A stretch of DNA of 64,000 nt from Leptospira brenneri (GTDB lineage Bacteria; Spirochaetota; Leptospiria; Leptospirales; Leptospiraceae). The position numbers and the translations under genes are program-made. How positions within the stretch are numbered: position 1 is the first letter of the stretch; the number at the start of each line of letters is the position of its first letter. The stretch spans positions 617,992-681,991 of the forward strand of contig NZ_NPDQ01000002.1 in NCBI RefSeq assembly GCF_002812125.1, given 5' to 3'. Of this stretch, positions 17,565 to 27,180 are shown one piece after another. The notes below the pieces were generated by a model that saw only the letters and a program-made list of their open reading frames with translations, was not told the DNA's origin and made no database searches.

Positions 17565-18416
17565 CTATCTTTTTGTCCTAGCTTCCAATTCGAGAACCAT
17601 GGATTGGAGGCGTTTGTGATTTGCTAAAAACCAATCAGAAAAAATTCCCACAATCCCACGGAATAATTGGATGGGAGCCCAGCGAGCCGGAACAATGATT
17701 CTTGCTTTTCTTCGGGTGAGTCCTTTGACAAAAGATCTGGCAACTACTTCTGGAGGGATGGCTTTCCTTAAAAAAAACGGAAATCCAATTTCTCGCATCT
17801 TTGTTGTTAAATGATCGCCTCCAAAAACACCTTCCGTGAGTGGAGTGGCAATCCAACCAGGATATAAAACACTCGCACTGGTACCTCTGCCTGCAAGTTC
17901 TGCACGAAGTGACCTTGTCAACATTTCGATTCCTGCTTTGGAGGTTGCATAAGGTGCATTACACATTCCATTTGTGAATGCATAGATAGATGAGGTCACA
18001 ACCACTTGGCCTTTATTTTTAACAATTTCAGGTAAGGTGGTTTTGATTGTCCGCCAAACACCGAGTAAATCCACGTCTAAAATTTTTTCAAATTCATTCG
18101 CATCACAATTAAAAACAGTGTAAGCAGATTCTTTCCAAGAGATTCCCGCATTGGCTAATACAATATCCATTTTACCGAAGGTGGAAAGAGTGAGTTCGAA
18201 AACTTTTTGTATGGATTTCCAATCAGTTACGTCCATCTTTTTTGCCAGAACTCTTTCTTTTGAAAATTCAGATGCCAATGCATCTACTGAAGTTTGAGAT
18301 ATATCGGTTAAAACGAGTTTAGCTCCTTGGGCATACAGTTCTCGTGCGCAGGCCGCTCCAATCCCTCCTGAAGCACCGGTGATGAGAACTACTTTATCTT
18401 TGATATCATAAACCAT
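17565..18416 (-). CDS. short-chain dehydrogenase/reductase
   Basis: The 283-residue protein has the SDR landmarks. The cofactor-binding motif is TGASGGIGAACAREL, NAG is in VLANAGIS, the active-site Ser is in VVVTSSIYAF, and Tyr/Lys are in YATSKAG. The classical SDR core is followed by about 40 C-terminal residues that include a hydrophobic segment, possibly membrane-associated. Starting at 18416 places AGGGGAAAG directly upstream; a longer frame from 18479 has no such site. The substrate is unknown. Confidence 0.88.
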   Translation of the reverse strand: MVYDIKDKVVLITGASGGIGAACARELYAQGAKLVLTDISQTSVDALASEFSKERVLAKKMDVTDWKSIQKVFELTLSTFGKMDIVLANAGISWKESAYTVFNCDANEFEKILDVDLLGVWRTIKTTLPEIVKNKGQVVVTSSIYAFTNGMCNAPYATSKAGIEMLTRSLRAELAGRGTSASVLYPGWIATPLTEGVFGGDHLTTKMREIGFPFFLRKAIPPEVVARSFVKGLTRRKARIIVPARWAPIQLFRGIVGIFSDWFLANHKRLQSMVLELEARTKR

Positions 18417-18517
18417 AAACTTTCCCCTGATTGCTGTTAGATACAGCTTAAGGTGACGAACGGTCAACTGCTTAATCAAAAGGAACCATTTGAGTGTTTT
18501 GTTTATTGATTCATCTT

Positions 18518-19750
18518 TTATATTAGTTCTTTGATCTTTTGTTCTAGAAGTAGAATTTCCTTACTTGATTTGGTCAATTGTATTGCTTTTTGGTAGTGCA
18601 TAGAAGCTAGATCATTTTTAGAATTAGAATACAAATAACCAAGAAGAGAATGGTAATCGCGATTTTTATAATCGGAATAGTTTTTTACTTCTTCCAGGGC
18701 TTTTGTTTTTCCGTTTACCTTGGAATAGGCAAAAATTCGATTTAAGATCACTGAGGGAGAACTGTAAATTTCTAAGAAACTATCGTAAATACTGAGAATA
18801 TACTTCCACTTTTCTAAGGATTCTTCTTGCGTATGCCAGTAGGCAATGGCTGCTTCATAATGATATCTTGATCGTGATGTTGGGCTAAATGCTTCTAAAA
18901 AATATTCATTCCCTTTTTGTATTAGTTCCTGATCCCATTTTGATTTATCTTGTTCTGCGAAAATAACAACAGATCCATGATCGTTGGTCCGGGCATCTAA
19001 TCGTGATGCCTGAAAACAAAAAAGTGACATGAGAGCGAGTAACTCAGGTGTTTTTGTAAGTTCTGTCTCCATAAGAGAGAGGCCAAGATTCATTGCTTGT
19101 TTAATCAAATCTAAACGAATCACAGAATCTTTTGTTTTTGAAGAATAACCTTCATTGAATAAAAGATAAATTGTTAAAAGGACGGAGTCCATCCTTAGTT
19201 GGATTTCATCAATTGTCAGATTTTTGATTTCAAAGTTGGATTGGCGTAGTTGTTCTCTTGCTCGAAACAAAATTTTTTTTATAGCTTCTTTATTGGAATG
19301 AAGAGCAAATCCAATTTCTTCTACGCTGAAACCACATAAGATTTGTAGGCTTAAACAAACCCTACTTTTTGGAGAAATCGAATTTTCGCAAACGGCGAAT
19401 ATCATTGCGAGTTTGCTATCGGTAATTAAACTTTCTTCAAAACTAATTTCAGGAAGTTCTTCTGAATTTAAATTGATTATGTTTTTTAGGTTTTTAGTTT
19501 CTGATGTTTTTTTTCTAAAACCATCTTTTGTTATATTTTTGGCAACAGTATAGAGCCAAGCTGATGGGTTTTCGGGGATCCCATTTTGTGGCCAAATTTC
19601 TGCAGCTCTTAAGAATGTTTCTGCAATAATGTCTTCAACAATATCGAGATCTTTCAAACTAAAATGACGGCATAAAACAGCTGTCATTTTAGTTTGTTCT
19701 TTTCTGAACAAATCAGAAAGAATGCTGACTCCTTGATTAGCCATTGTCAT
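18518..19750 (-). CDS. ECF sigma factor with C-terminal extension (ECF42-like)
   Basis: The 410-residue protein has a region-2 domain (DIVEDIIAETFLRAAEIWP, then NPSAWLYTVAKNI) and a region-4 domain (GFSVEEIGFALHSNKEAIKK). A long C-terminal region follows that contains RMDSVLLTIYLLFNEGYSS, the hallmark of the DUF6596/TPR-like extension. This domain order matches the ECF42 group, which lacks an anti-sigma factor and is paired with a DGPF-domain protein. That partner lies directly upstream and overlaps the start by 14 nt. In this group the C-terminal extension is thought to control activity. Confidence 0.87.
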   Translation of the reverse strand: MTMANQGVSILSDLFRKEQTKMTAVLCRHFSLKDLDIVEDIIAETFLRAAEIWPQNGIPENPSAWLYTVAKNITKDGFRKKTSETKNLKNIINLNSEELPEISFEESLITDSKLAMIFAVCENSISPKSRVCLSLQILCGFSVEEIGFALHSNKEAIKKILFRAREQLRQSNFEIKNLTIDEIQLRMDSVLLTIYLLFNEGYSSKTKDSVIRLDLIKQAMNLGLSLMETELTKTPELLALMSLFCFQASRLDARTNDHGSVVIFAEQDKSKWDQELIQKGNEYFLEAFSPTSRSRYHYEAAIAYWHTQEESLEKWKYILSIYDSFLEIYSSPSVILNRIFAYSKVNGKTKALEEVKNYSDYKNRDYHSLLGYLYSNSKNDLASMHYQKAIQLTKSSKEILLLEQKIKELI

Positions 19751-20093
19751 CTGGAGTTACAATTTTTCTAACTTCAACATTTCCTCCAATTTTCAAAATA
19801 GGACAGTCTTTTGCAATTTCAATTGCTTCGTCTAACGTCTGCGTTCTGACAACTATGTATCCGTTGATAAATTCTTTAATTTCTGTATAAGGACCATCTG
19901 TGACCAGATTACCAGGGTGGACAGTTTTTGCATCAGAGATGGCCAAACGATTTCCTTTGTCTGCCAATTGGTCCTTTGCAGCAATGTTTGTCATCCAACC
20001 CAACCATTCCTCCATAATTTTTTGCATCTGTTCTGGAGATGGTCTTTCGCCTTCTTTGTTGCTGTTTCTGAAAATTAAAGTGAATTCTTTCAT
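19737..20093 (-). CDS. YCII/DGPF-domain protein
   Basis: The 118-residue protein has the DGPF-type core VTDGPYTEIKEFINGYIVV and the N-terminal strand MKEFTLIFRNSN. It is an alpha-beta barrel protein related to YciI and is the standard genetic partner of ECF42 sigma factors. It is translated just ahead of the sigma gene with a 14-nt overlap, so expression is coupled. Its biochemical role is unknown; a ligand-sensing role has been proposed for the family. Confidence 0.88.
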   Translation of the reverse strand: MKEFTLIFRNSNKEGERPSPEQMQKIMEEWLGWMTNIAAKDQLADKGNRLAISDAKTVHPGNLVTDGPYTEIKEFINGYIVVRTQTLDEAIEIAKDCPILKIGGNVEVRKIVTPDDNG

Positions 20094-20239
20094 TTTTTAC
20101 CTCGTATCAATGAAACGTTTCACCTAGAAAAAAGGGGACATAGAATATAAAAAATTCTTTGGATCATTTTGAATTTTTTATTAGCAAATTCCACTACGCA
20201 AGAAATGAACCCAAGGAATTTGCTAATTTTAAAACAAGG

Positions 20240-21103
20240 TTATGAAACTAAAACTTCCGTCGCTATTTTTGTTTTTGATTTTCTCTCTTTTGATTTCCTT
20301 TCCCTCTCTTCTACCACTTGTTCGTAGTAGGTTTCGTAGTATGGAAAGTTAGTTCCCATCAAACGATCCCAAACATTGAAGTAGAGAGAGTAGTTACCTT
20401 GAAACTTTTGGTGGTGGAGGTTGTGGTGAGTGGATGTGTTGATCCATTTGGTGATGGGGTGAGAAGCCCAACCTTTAGGAAAAAATTCATAACCTAAGTG
20501 CCACCAAATATTCAATACCATTGCATAGAAGGTATGAAAGAGTAACACATAAAAATGAATCGGAACAACCATAACAAAGGGAACAATATAGATTGCTTCT
20601 AAAAATGCTTCTGTTGCTTGGAACCTATAAGCTGCGAGTGGAGATGGATTCACAGATTGGTGGTGTTCCGAATGCACATGTGGATATACTTTTTTTAGAT
20701 GAGCAAATCGGTGCATCCAGTAGAACCAAGTCTCATGCCAAATGGTAATCAGTGCAAAACTAAGGAAGATATATCCAATCCCTGACCAACCAGAAACAGG
20801 CCCAAAGTAAACAGCACTTGGAAGGAGTTTCGCTTTTACCAAAGTGATATTCGTCACCGCAATGAGTGTGAAAACAATGAGTGTCACTGCCGATTGGCGG
20901 AATTCTTTCCAAACCTTTTCTGCTTTGGGGTAAACTTTCTGAATCCGATACGTTTCAAAAAAATCCTTTCGCCAAACATAGAATAATAGAAATGCCAATC
21001 CTGCGATAGGATAGTAACGTAAAAAATTCAATACACCTTGTGCCAACCCAATCTTGGTCACACAATCTAAAACTAATTCACACTGAACTGGTCCACCAAA
21101 CAT
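20240..21103 (-). CDS. sterol desaturase/fatty-acid hydroxylase family protein
   Basis: The 287-residue membrane enzyme has the conserved histidine boxes of the di-iron hydroxylase family: HETWFYWMHRFAHL, HVHSEHHQS and NTSTHHNLHHQ. There are about four hydrophobic helices between them. These ligate a di-iron centre that hydroxylates or desaturates lipids. AGGAGAG precedes the ATG. It lies downstream of a membrane-anchored AraC gene on the same strand, which may control it. A second family member is at 25988. Confidence 0.88.
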   Translation of the reverse strand: MFGGPVQCELVLDCVTKIGLAQGVLNFLRYYPIAGLAFLLFYVWRKDFFETYRIQKVYPKAEKVWKEFRQSAVTLIVFTLIAVTNITLVKAKLLPSAVYFGPVSGWSGIGYIFLSFALITIWHETWFYWMHRFAHLKKVYPHVHSEHHQSVNPSPLAAYRFQATEAFLEAIYIVPFVMVVPIHFYVLLFHTFYAMVLNIWWHLGYEFFPKGWASHPITKWINTSTHHNLHHQKFQGNYSLYFNVWDRLMGTNFPYYETYYEQVVEERERKSKERKSKTKIATEVLVS

Positions 21104-21215
21104 AGATCTCTCCTAATTGCTTTGAGATTGAATCCATTCTAACAGAAACTGAAAACAGGATCGACCGGATCGGTAAAGCCGGAATAAAAAAAGGTTCCGA
21201 TTTGGCCCAACCGGA

Positions 21216-22304
21216 TTAGTGTTCTAGAGACTTCCTAAACTCACTAGGACTTGTACCTACTTCCCTTTTGAAGGCATCATAGAATGTGGACTTGGATGGA
21301 AACCCAACGTCATAAGCAATGGTTAGGATATTCCTTTCTGGATGAGAGGAAAATAACTCTTTTGCCTCTCGAATGCGGTAGTGATTGACCAAATGAAAAA
21401 AACTCTTTTTTTGATGTAGGTTTAAATATTCGGAGAGTTGGTGTTCGGAAAGATTCATTTCTTTGGCTAATTTTTCTAAATTGATACTTTCGTCTCGGTA
21501 GATCCTTTCCTCTTCCATAAGTTTTCTCAATTGGTTTTGGAGAGTTTCCAGGTTGAATCCTCCCAATTGAGAGGTTCGGTATTTTTTCTCTTCGATGACA
21601 ATCCTTTGCACTTCCCCCCAAAGTTCAGGACTTCGTTGTCTTAGTAAATAAACACCAATGAGAAGTAAGGCGATGAGAGTGGATACAATTTCTAGTCCAT
21701 GCCTTTGGTGGAAAAAAAGTGTATAAATTCCAACTAAACTTGCAAAAGCCCCAATCCCTACAACAATTCCCACAAAACGGAGATGAGCTGAACTTTTAAA
21801 CCTCTCTAGGCGAATGTATTTGATCATATTGGAAAAAACGTAAAAAGCTGCATAAAGTATAGGCAAAACTGCGATGAGGATGGTGATTTGAAAGAGGACT
21901 GGAACTCCTTGGGTTAGGTATCGGGAGAGGATGGCAATTTTTTCCTCTGCAGAAGAAGTATAAAACGGAATCAGAAGTAGAGTTACAATACCTGCAGGAA
22001 CTAACTCCCAAATCGAAAATCGATTTTGATCAGGACTTTCCTCCCAAAGCTCTGAAAAATAACGTTTGAGAAGGGCTCCAATACATGCGGTAAAAGGCAA
22101 ATGGATCAAATTAAAATGAGGAAAAAAATAGTAAAGTCCCGTACATGCAAAAAAGGTATGTGTCTGGAACATAGCGGCAAAGAGAAATAACAAACCTTGG
22201 ACTTTGGTTTGGCCCGTTGTATTTTTTCTCAGGAATTCTCCGCATGCAAAGAGAAGAGAAAGTCCTGCAGAAAAGACAATCAAATAGCTGATTAAATTCC
22301 GCAT
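21216..22304 (-). CDS. AraC-family regulator with N-terminal membrane domain
   Basis: The 362-residue protein has seven or so hydrophobic segments in the first ~230 residues. A charged linker leads to a C-terminal AraC HTH of about 100 residues, with LAKEMNLSEHQLSEYLNLHQ and the second-helix signature IAYDVGFPSKSTFYDAFKRE. The layout is a membrane sensor fused to a DNA-binding domain. The hydroxylase gene lies 112 nt downstream and the Mla-type operon is divergent. ATG 22304 is used; the TTG just before it is not needed. Confidence 0.88.
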   Translation of the reverse strand: MRNLISYLIVFSAGLSLLFACGEFLRKNTTGQTKVQGLLFLFAAMFQTHTFFACTGLYYFFPHFNLIHLPFTACIGALLKRYFSELWEESPDQNRFSIWELVPAGIVTLLLIPFYTSSAEEKIAILSRYLTQGVPVLFQITILIAVLPILYAAFYVFSNMIKYIRLERFKSSAHLRFVGIVVGIGAFASLVGIYTLFFHQRHGLEIVSTLIALLLIGVYLLRQRSPELWGEVQRIVIEEKKYRTSQLGGFNLETLQNQLRKLMEEERIYRDESINLEKLAKEMNLSEHQLSEYLNLHQKKSFFHLVNHYRIREAKELFSSHPERNILTIAYDVGFPSKSTFYDAFKREVGTSPSEFRKSLEH

Positions 22305-22391
22305 CAAGGTTCATCTTTTAATCAATCGATTGGATTGTAAAATAAAATCACTTGCCTAGGGTTCGTTCTGAATTAGAATTACGTTTGAAAC

Positions 22392-23516
22392 GTGGATACC
22401 ATTCAACGACAATCCTCCTTTTTGTGGGAAGGTAGCACCTTAGAGATCCACCTCCCAAAAGTTTTCACCGCCAAAGAAACGGGTAAAGACTGGACTGCCT
22501 TTTCTGAAATTCTAAAGAAAACCCCTCCACGTAAAATAGAAGTTCACGCAAATAATCTAGAAGAATCTGACTCTTCTGGAATTTCGTTTTTGAAGTTAAT
22601 TCGTTTGGAATCGGAAAAGATGCGGATCCAGTTCGTTTTGCATGGATTAGGTGAACAGTTTTTATATCGATTGAATATTGCTGAAGACGATAGCAAAAAA
22701 AACAAAGACAGTTTTGCTAACTCTCTACGACGATCTGAAAAAATTGGAAAACTTACCATCGATTCATTATTAGAGTTTAAATACCTAATTACTTTTACTG
22801 GTGAACTTACTGTTTCGTTTTGGCGTTCTTTTTTGCACCCTTCTAAGATTCGTTGGAAAGATACTTTCCGTGTTGCCGAATCAATGGGGGTCAATGCATT
22901 TCCGATCATTGCAATGATTGGATTTTTACTCGGCCTCATTATGTCTTTCCAATCAGCGATTCCCATGAGGAGATTTGGTGCTGAAATTTTTGTCGCAAAC
23001 CTGGTAGGCCTTTCCTTGTTTCGTGAGTTAGGGCCTCTGATGACTGCCTTTATTTTATCGGGAAGATCGGGATCTGCTTTTGCGGCAGAACTCGGAACAA
23101 TGAAAGTGTCCGAAGAGATCGATGCGCTCACAACTATGGGTCTTCCCCCTGTTCAATTCCTGATTATTCCCCGTTTGGTGGCGTCACTTCTTATGACTCC
23201 GCTTCTTACCATTGTTTTTAATTTATTTGGACTCATCGGTGGGGCGGTTGTACTCATTAGTTTTGGATTTCCTCTGGTTACTTTTATCAACCAAGTAAAT
23301 CTTGCGGTGGGACTTTCCGATATCTTAGGTGGACTTCTCAAATCCTATTTTTTCGGAATGATCATTGCTTCTATTGGTTGTTACCGAGGTCTAAAAACAG
23401 CATCCGGTGCGGGTGCTGTTGGGGAATCCACAACTTCTGCTGTTGTTGGTTCCATTATTCTTGTATCGATTCTTGACGGGATTTTTTCCGTCTTATATTT
23501 CTACTTAAAAATATGA
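22392..23516 (+). CDS. MlaE-type ABC permease with N-terminal STAS domain
   Basis: The 374-residue protein joins a STAS-like domain (about residues 15-105, with NLEESDSSGISFLKL in the anti-sigma-antagonist position) to an MlaE permease. The permease has GLSLFRELGPLMTAFILSGR, then GSAFAAELGTMKVSEEIDAL, the family signature. In E. coli the STAS subunit MlaB is separate; here it is fused. The GTG start is tentative, as no clear ribosome binding site is seen. It leads a four-gene operon for phospholipid transport across the cell envelope. Confidence 0.9.
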   Translation: MDTIQRQSSFLWEGSTLEIHLPKVFTAKETGKDWTAFSEILKKTPPRKIEVHANNLEESDSSGISFLKLIRLESEKMRIQFVLHGLGEQFLYRLNIAEDDSKKNKDSFANSLRRSEKIGKLTIDSLLEFKYLITFTGELTVSFWRSFLHPSKIRWKDTFRVAESMGVNAFPIIAMIGFLLGLIMSFQSAIPMRRFGAEIFVANLVGLSLFRELGPLMTAFILSGRSGSAFAAELGTMKVSEEIDALTTMGLPPVQFLIIPRLVASLLMTPLLTIVFNLFGLIGGAVVLISFGFPLVTFINQVNLAVGLSDILGGLLKSYFFGMIIASIGCYRGLKTASGAGAVGESTTSAVVGSIILVSILDGIFSVLYFYLKI

Positions 23517-24280
23517 AAGAAAAACCAATCATTCGAGTAGAACATCTGACAACGGGATATGGCCAAACAGTGATTATGGAAGATATTTCATTTGAAGTGA
23601 ACCGAGGTGAAATTTTTGGAATCCTTGGTGGGTCTGGTTGTGGAAAGTCTACTGTTCTAAAGAATATGATTGGGTTAACATCTCCGTTTAGCGGCCGTAT
23701 ATGGATTGATGAAAATGATATCGTTCTTGCGGAAGGAAAGAAAAGAATCGAAATATGGAATCGAATTGGAGTGATGTACCAACAAAGTGCTTTGTTTGGT
23801 TCCATGACATTACTCGAGAATATTCGACTGCCTTTAGAGGAATTTACCGAACTCCCTCTACCCATCATGAATGAAATTGCGACCACTAAGTTAAAAATGG
23901 TAGGTCTTTTTCCTTTTGCTCATCTTTACCCTGCGGAACTTTCGGGTGGTATGAAAAAACGTGCTGCCATTGCCCGTGCGATGGCGATGGACCCAGAAAT
24001 TTTATTTTTGGATGAACCGAGTGCAGGTCTTGATCCTATTACCAGTGTTGAACTTGATCACCTAATCATTCGTTTGTCGAGAACTTTGGGTGTTACCTTT
24101 GTAATCGTAACACATGAGTTACCTTCTGTATTTACTATGGCTGATCGAGTGATCGTATTAGATAAATCGACCAAAGGAATTATCGCCGAAGGTAAACCAA
24201 AAGATCTGAAAGAAAAATCAAAAAATCCATTTGTAAAACAATTCTTTAATCGTATCCCACAGGAGAACGCTCCATTATGA
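23513..24280 (+). CDS. MlaF-type ABC transporter ATPase
   Basis: The 255-residue protein has Walker A (GGSGCGKSTVLKNMIGLTSP), a Q-loop (VMYQQSALF), the signature LSGGMKKRAAIARAM, Walker B (PEILFLDEPSAGLDP) and the switch His in VTHELPS. The GMKKR variant is typical of MlaF-like lipid transporters. The start overlaps the permease stop by 4 nt and its own stop overlaps the MCE gene by 4 nt, so the three are translationally coupled. Confidence 0.93.
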   Translation: MKEKPIIRVEHLTTGYGQTVIMEDISFEVNRGEIFGILGGSGCGKSTVLKNMIGLTSPFSGRIWIDENDIVLAEGKKRIEIWNRIGVMYQQSALFGSMTLLENIRLPLEEFTELPLPIMNEIATTKLKMVGLFPFAHLYPAELSGGMKKRAAIARAMAMDPEILFLDEPSAGLDPITSVELDHLIIRLSRTLGVTFVIVTHELPSVFTMADRVIVLDKSTKGIIAEGKPKDLKEKSKNPFVKQFFNRIPQENAPL

Positions 24281-25224
24281 ATCAATCCAATAAAATATAC
24301 TTTAAGGTTGGGGTTTTTGTCCTCGTTAGTTTTTTTACACTCATCCTGTTTTTGATAGTGTTCACTGCGGGGAATATCTTCCAAAGGACGGTTAGTCTTG
24401 AAACTTATTTTGATGAATCCGTGCAGGGTCTGGACATTGGGTCACCAGTCAAACATCGTGGTGTTAAGGTTGGGACGGTTCAGGAAATTACTTTCGTTCA
24501 GAATGAATATTCAGACAAACTAAATGAAGATACAGAACTTCGTTATGGAAGATATGTTCTCATTAAAATGTCTGTCCCTGACTTTGTAAAAGGTGTATAT
24601 GGGAATGATTTAAAGAAAACGGTTCAAAGGATGATTCAAAGTGGGTTACGGGTCCGTCTCGCATCACAGGGATTAACTGGAACTGCATATTTAGAAGTGG
24701 ATTATCTCAATCCAGAAAAAAACCCTCCTTTATCTATCGAGTGGGAACCAAAAACGATTTATATTCCTTCCGCACCGAGTACCATCTCTCGATTTACTGC
24801 CACCGTGGATAAATTTTTTGATAAGGTAGAAAAGGCAGATGTAGATAAAATTCTTTTGGGAGTAGGGGAACTCATTCGTAACCTGAATCAAACTATCCAA
24901 GAAGCAAAACTGGGAGATCTTGCTCGCGAGTCCACAGGTCTTCTTGTGGACTTACGTAAAACAAATGCTGAGGTAAAGTCTCTTATCGCAAGTCCAGAGA
25001 CACAAGGATTACCTAAAAAACTGGATGCATCCATCACTCAGTTGCAAACAACTTTAAAACGCCTTGATACTCTTCTCGCTTCTAACCAAGGGGATATTTC
25101 TACTTCGATTGAAAACTTACGAATCGCTTCTGAAGACTTAAAAGAAGTCACAGCAAATGCTAAAAAATATCCTTCTCAGTTTCTCTTTGGAGAAGCACCA
25201 AACAAATCTAAACTTTGGAAATAA
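24277..25224 (+). CDS. MCE-domain (MlaD-like) substrate-binding protein
   Basis: The 315-residue protein has one N-terminal membrane helix, then an MCE domain with VSLETYFDESVQGLDIGSPV and KHRGVKVGTV. Next come GLRVRLASQGLTGTAYLEVD and a long polar, mostly helical C-terminal region. The MCE ring passes lipid between membranes in the periplasm. SD AGGAGA lies just upstream of ATG, which overlaps the ATPase stop. It belongs to the same operon as the permease and the auxiliary lipoprotein. Confidence 0.92.
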   Translation: MNQSNKIYFKVGVFVLVSFFTLILFLIVFTAGNIFQRTVSLETYFDESVQGLDIGSPVKHRGVKVGTVQEITFVQNEYSDKLNEDTELRYGRYVLIKMSVPDFVKGVYGNDLKKTVQRMIQSGLRVRLASQGLTGTAYLEVDYLNPEKNPPLSIEWEPKTIYIPSAPSTISRFTATVDKFFDKVEKADVDKILLGVGELIRNLNQTIQEAKLGDLARESTGLLVDLRKTNAEVKSLIASPETQGLPKKLDASITQLQTTLKRLDTLLASNQGDISTSIENLRIASEDLKEVTANAKKYPSQFLFGEAPNKSKLWK

Positions 25225-25229
25225 AAACA

Positions 25230-25841
25230 ATGAAAACCTTAATCCGATTGATCCTTTTGGCTGGCCTTATTTTTTCTCTAAGCCAATGTTTTGGTGTTAG
25301 TAAAACCTTTCCAGAAAAGAAGTTTTACCTAATTGAAACTGGAGAAACCAAATCAATCTATTCAGTTCCAAAACCAAGAACTTTTGTTATACGAAAAGTT
25401 TTTATATCCCAACGTTTTGAAGGAAAAGAGTTTGTTTATCGTAAAGATAACGCTGTTTATGAATCCGATTATTATAATGGTTTTTTCATTCCGCCAGCAC
25501 ATAACTTCAAAGAAGAGTTTGTTCGTTCTTTATTAAAGTCTGGTAATTTTGAGTGGGATGCAAGTATTCATACTAGAATTTCTGTAACCCATTTTATTGA
25601 ATTGAGCCTCACGCAAATGTATGGGGACTTCCGAACAAAGGAACCGAAAGCTGTTATTGAATTTGAAGTAGTAGTTTATGAGGACAAGGATTCTGTTTCT
25701 TCTCCTGTTTTTAGAAAAACGTACAAACAAATCCAATCCATTGAAAAAAAAGAACCGGAAGCATTGGTTCTTGGTTGGAATTTGGGCCTCACTAGCACAT
25801 TCAATGAATTGAATTTAGATTTAAGCCAAAAGCTCAAATAA
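25230..25841 (+). CDS. ABC-transport auxiliary lipoprotein (PqiC-like)
   Basis: The 203-residue protein starts with a signal ending in the lipobox LSQC. It continues with an FYLIETGETKS strand, a typical opening of the PqiC/ABC-type auxiliary family (PF03886). The remaining part is beta-rich with no helices. ATG 25230 is used; a TTG 15 nt earlier lies in the MCE gene. It is the last gene of the Mla-type operon. The family is thought to bridge the periplasm to the outer membrane. Confidence 0.78.
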   Translation: MKTLIRLILLAGLIFSLSQCFGVSKTFPEKKFYLIETGETKSIYSVPKPRTFVIRKVFISQRFEGKEFVYRKDNAVYESDYYNGFFIPPAHNFKEEFVRSLLKSGNFEWDASIHTRISVTHFIELSLTQMYGDFRTKEPKAVIEFEVVVYEDKDSVSSPVFRKTYKQIQSIEKKEPEALVLGWNLGLTSTFNELNLDLSQKLK

Positions 25842-25987
25842 ACAATGTACTTCGGGAAAATATCTCCTCATCCAATAACACATAACGGAATTGTATTTTT
25901 TTCCGAAATACTTTTGTAAAAAATTTAGAAACGAGGTTGCTTTTCGAATTAAACCAGAATCAATAACTAGAACTTTAAGGAAGTACC

Positions 25988-27172
25988 ATGAGGCTAATTG
26001 AAACCATCGCACCTTTTTATATTCTTCTAATGTTACTTGAAATACTTTATACTCGTTTTAAAAAGAAAGATTATTATTTTTTCGAAGATTCATTGGCAGA
26101 CCTTAGTTTGGGAGTCCTCAGTCGGATCTTTGATGGTCTCATCCTACTTGGAATGGTTTTTTTATACAGTCAGTTGTATCATCTCTTTTGGGGTGTTTCC
26201 TTTCTGACTAAGATTTTTTTATCACCCACATCACCTCTCCATTGGATTTTATTATTTCTGTTACTTGATTTTCTATTTTATTGGGCGCACAGGTATAGCC
26301 ATGAAATCAAAGTTCTATGGGCATCTCACGTAGTTCACCATTCGAGCGAAGAATTTAATTTATCCGTCGCTTTACGACAGTCTTTTGTTCGTAACATTGG
26401 AATTGGACTTTTTTATTTGCCACTGGCAGTCATTGGATTTCCTGTAGAATCTTATTTGATCATTGATGCGTTGAATCGCACTTACCAATTTTGGGTTCAT
26501 ACTCGTGCGATTGGTAAACTTCCCTCTTGGTTTGAGTATGTATTCGTCACTCCTTCACACCATAGAGTTCATCATGCCATGAATCCTGAATACATTGATC
26601 GTAATTATGGTGGTGTGTTTATATTTTGGGATCGAATTTTTGGAACGTTTTGTGAAGAAAAAAAAGAACCTCGGTATGGACTTGTTTCGCAACTGCATAC
26701 ATACGATCCTGTCACTGCCGAATTACATGTGTTCCGCGATTTGTTTTCTGATCTTTGGAATACAAAATATAAATTCCAAGGGTTACTTTCTTTTTTTTCT
26801 TATCCTTCTGTAAGGCCTGATGATCTCCAGTCCTTGGTCGATCGTGGGGTCAGGGATCCTCATGTTTGGCTCAGTCATCACAGGTGGGAAATTGATAAAA
26901 AAACGAGAGAACCTCAATATCGTCGTAAGACGGGATCCATCTTTTATCGAATTTATCTTTTCATTTCCTTTTTAGTGCCAACTGGATTTACTTTGTATTT
27001 TTTAAAGAGAATGCATTTTTATTCTTTAGGAGAAGTGGTTTCTGTTCTGTTTTTATTAGTTTTATCCTTCGTCTCTTTGGGTAGGCTTTTGGAAGGGGAG
27101 AAAAATTGGCTCCGTTTTGAGGTCCCTAAGTTTATTTCTTGGTTTGTGCTTTTGGTCTATTTTTTCTTATAG
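25988..27172 (+). CDS. sterol desaturase/fatty-acid hydroxylase family protein (second)
   Basis: The 394-residue membrane protein has the di-iron histidine boxes [20 protein letters not shown] and [17 protein letters not shown]. About six hydrophobic segments surround them, plus an extra C-terminal membrane part compared with the enzyme at 20240. The SD AAGGAAG precedes ATG. It follows the Mla-type operon by 146 nt, so a role in envelope lipid modification is plausible, but the substrate is not known. Confidence 0.87.
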   Translation: MRLIETIAPFYILLMLLEILYTRFKKKDYYFFEDSLADLSLGVLSRIFDGLILLGMVFLYSQLYHLFWGVSFLTKIFLSPTSPLHWILLFLLLDFLFYWAHRYSHEIKVLWASHVVHHSSEEFNLSVALRQSFVRNIGIGLFYLPLAVIGFPVESYLIIDALNRTYQFWVHTRAIGKLPSWFEYVFVTPSHHRVHHAMNPEYIDRNYGGVFIFWDRIFGTFCEEKKEPRYGLVSQLHTYDPVTAELHVFRDLFSDLWNTKYKFQGLLSFFSYPSVRPDDLQSLVDRGVRDPHVWLSHHRWEIDKKTREPQYRRKTGSIFYRIYLFISFLVPTGFTLYFLKRMHFYSLGEVVSVLFLLVLSFVSLGRLLEGEKNWLRFEVPKFISWFVLLVYFFL

Positions 27173-27180
27173 TAGAAAAT

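Noticed and set aside
22544..23886. Long minus-strand frames of 195 and 143 codons within the Mla permease and ATPase genes
   Set aside because: They are antisense to well-supported genes, Ser/Ile/Arg-rich, and typical of frames opposite coding DNA.
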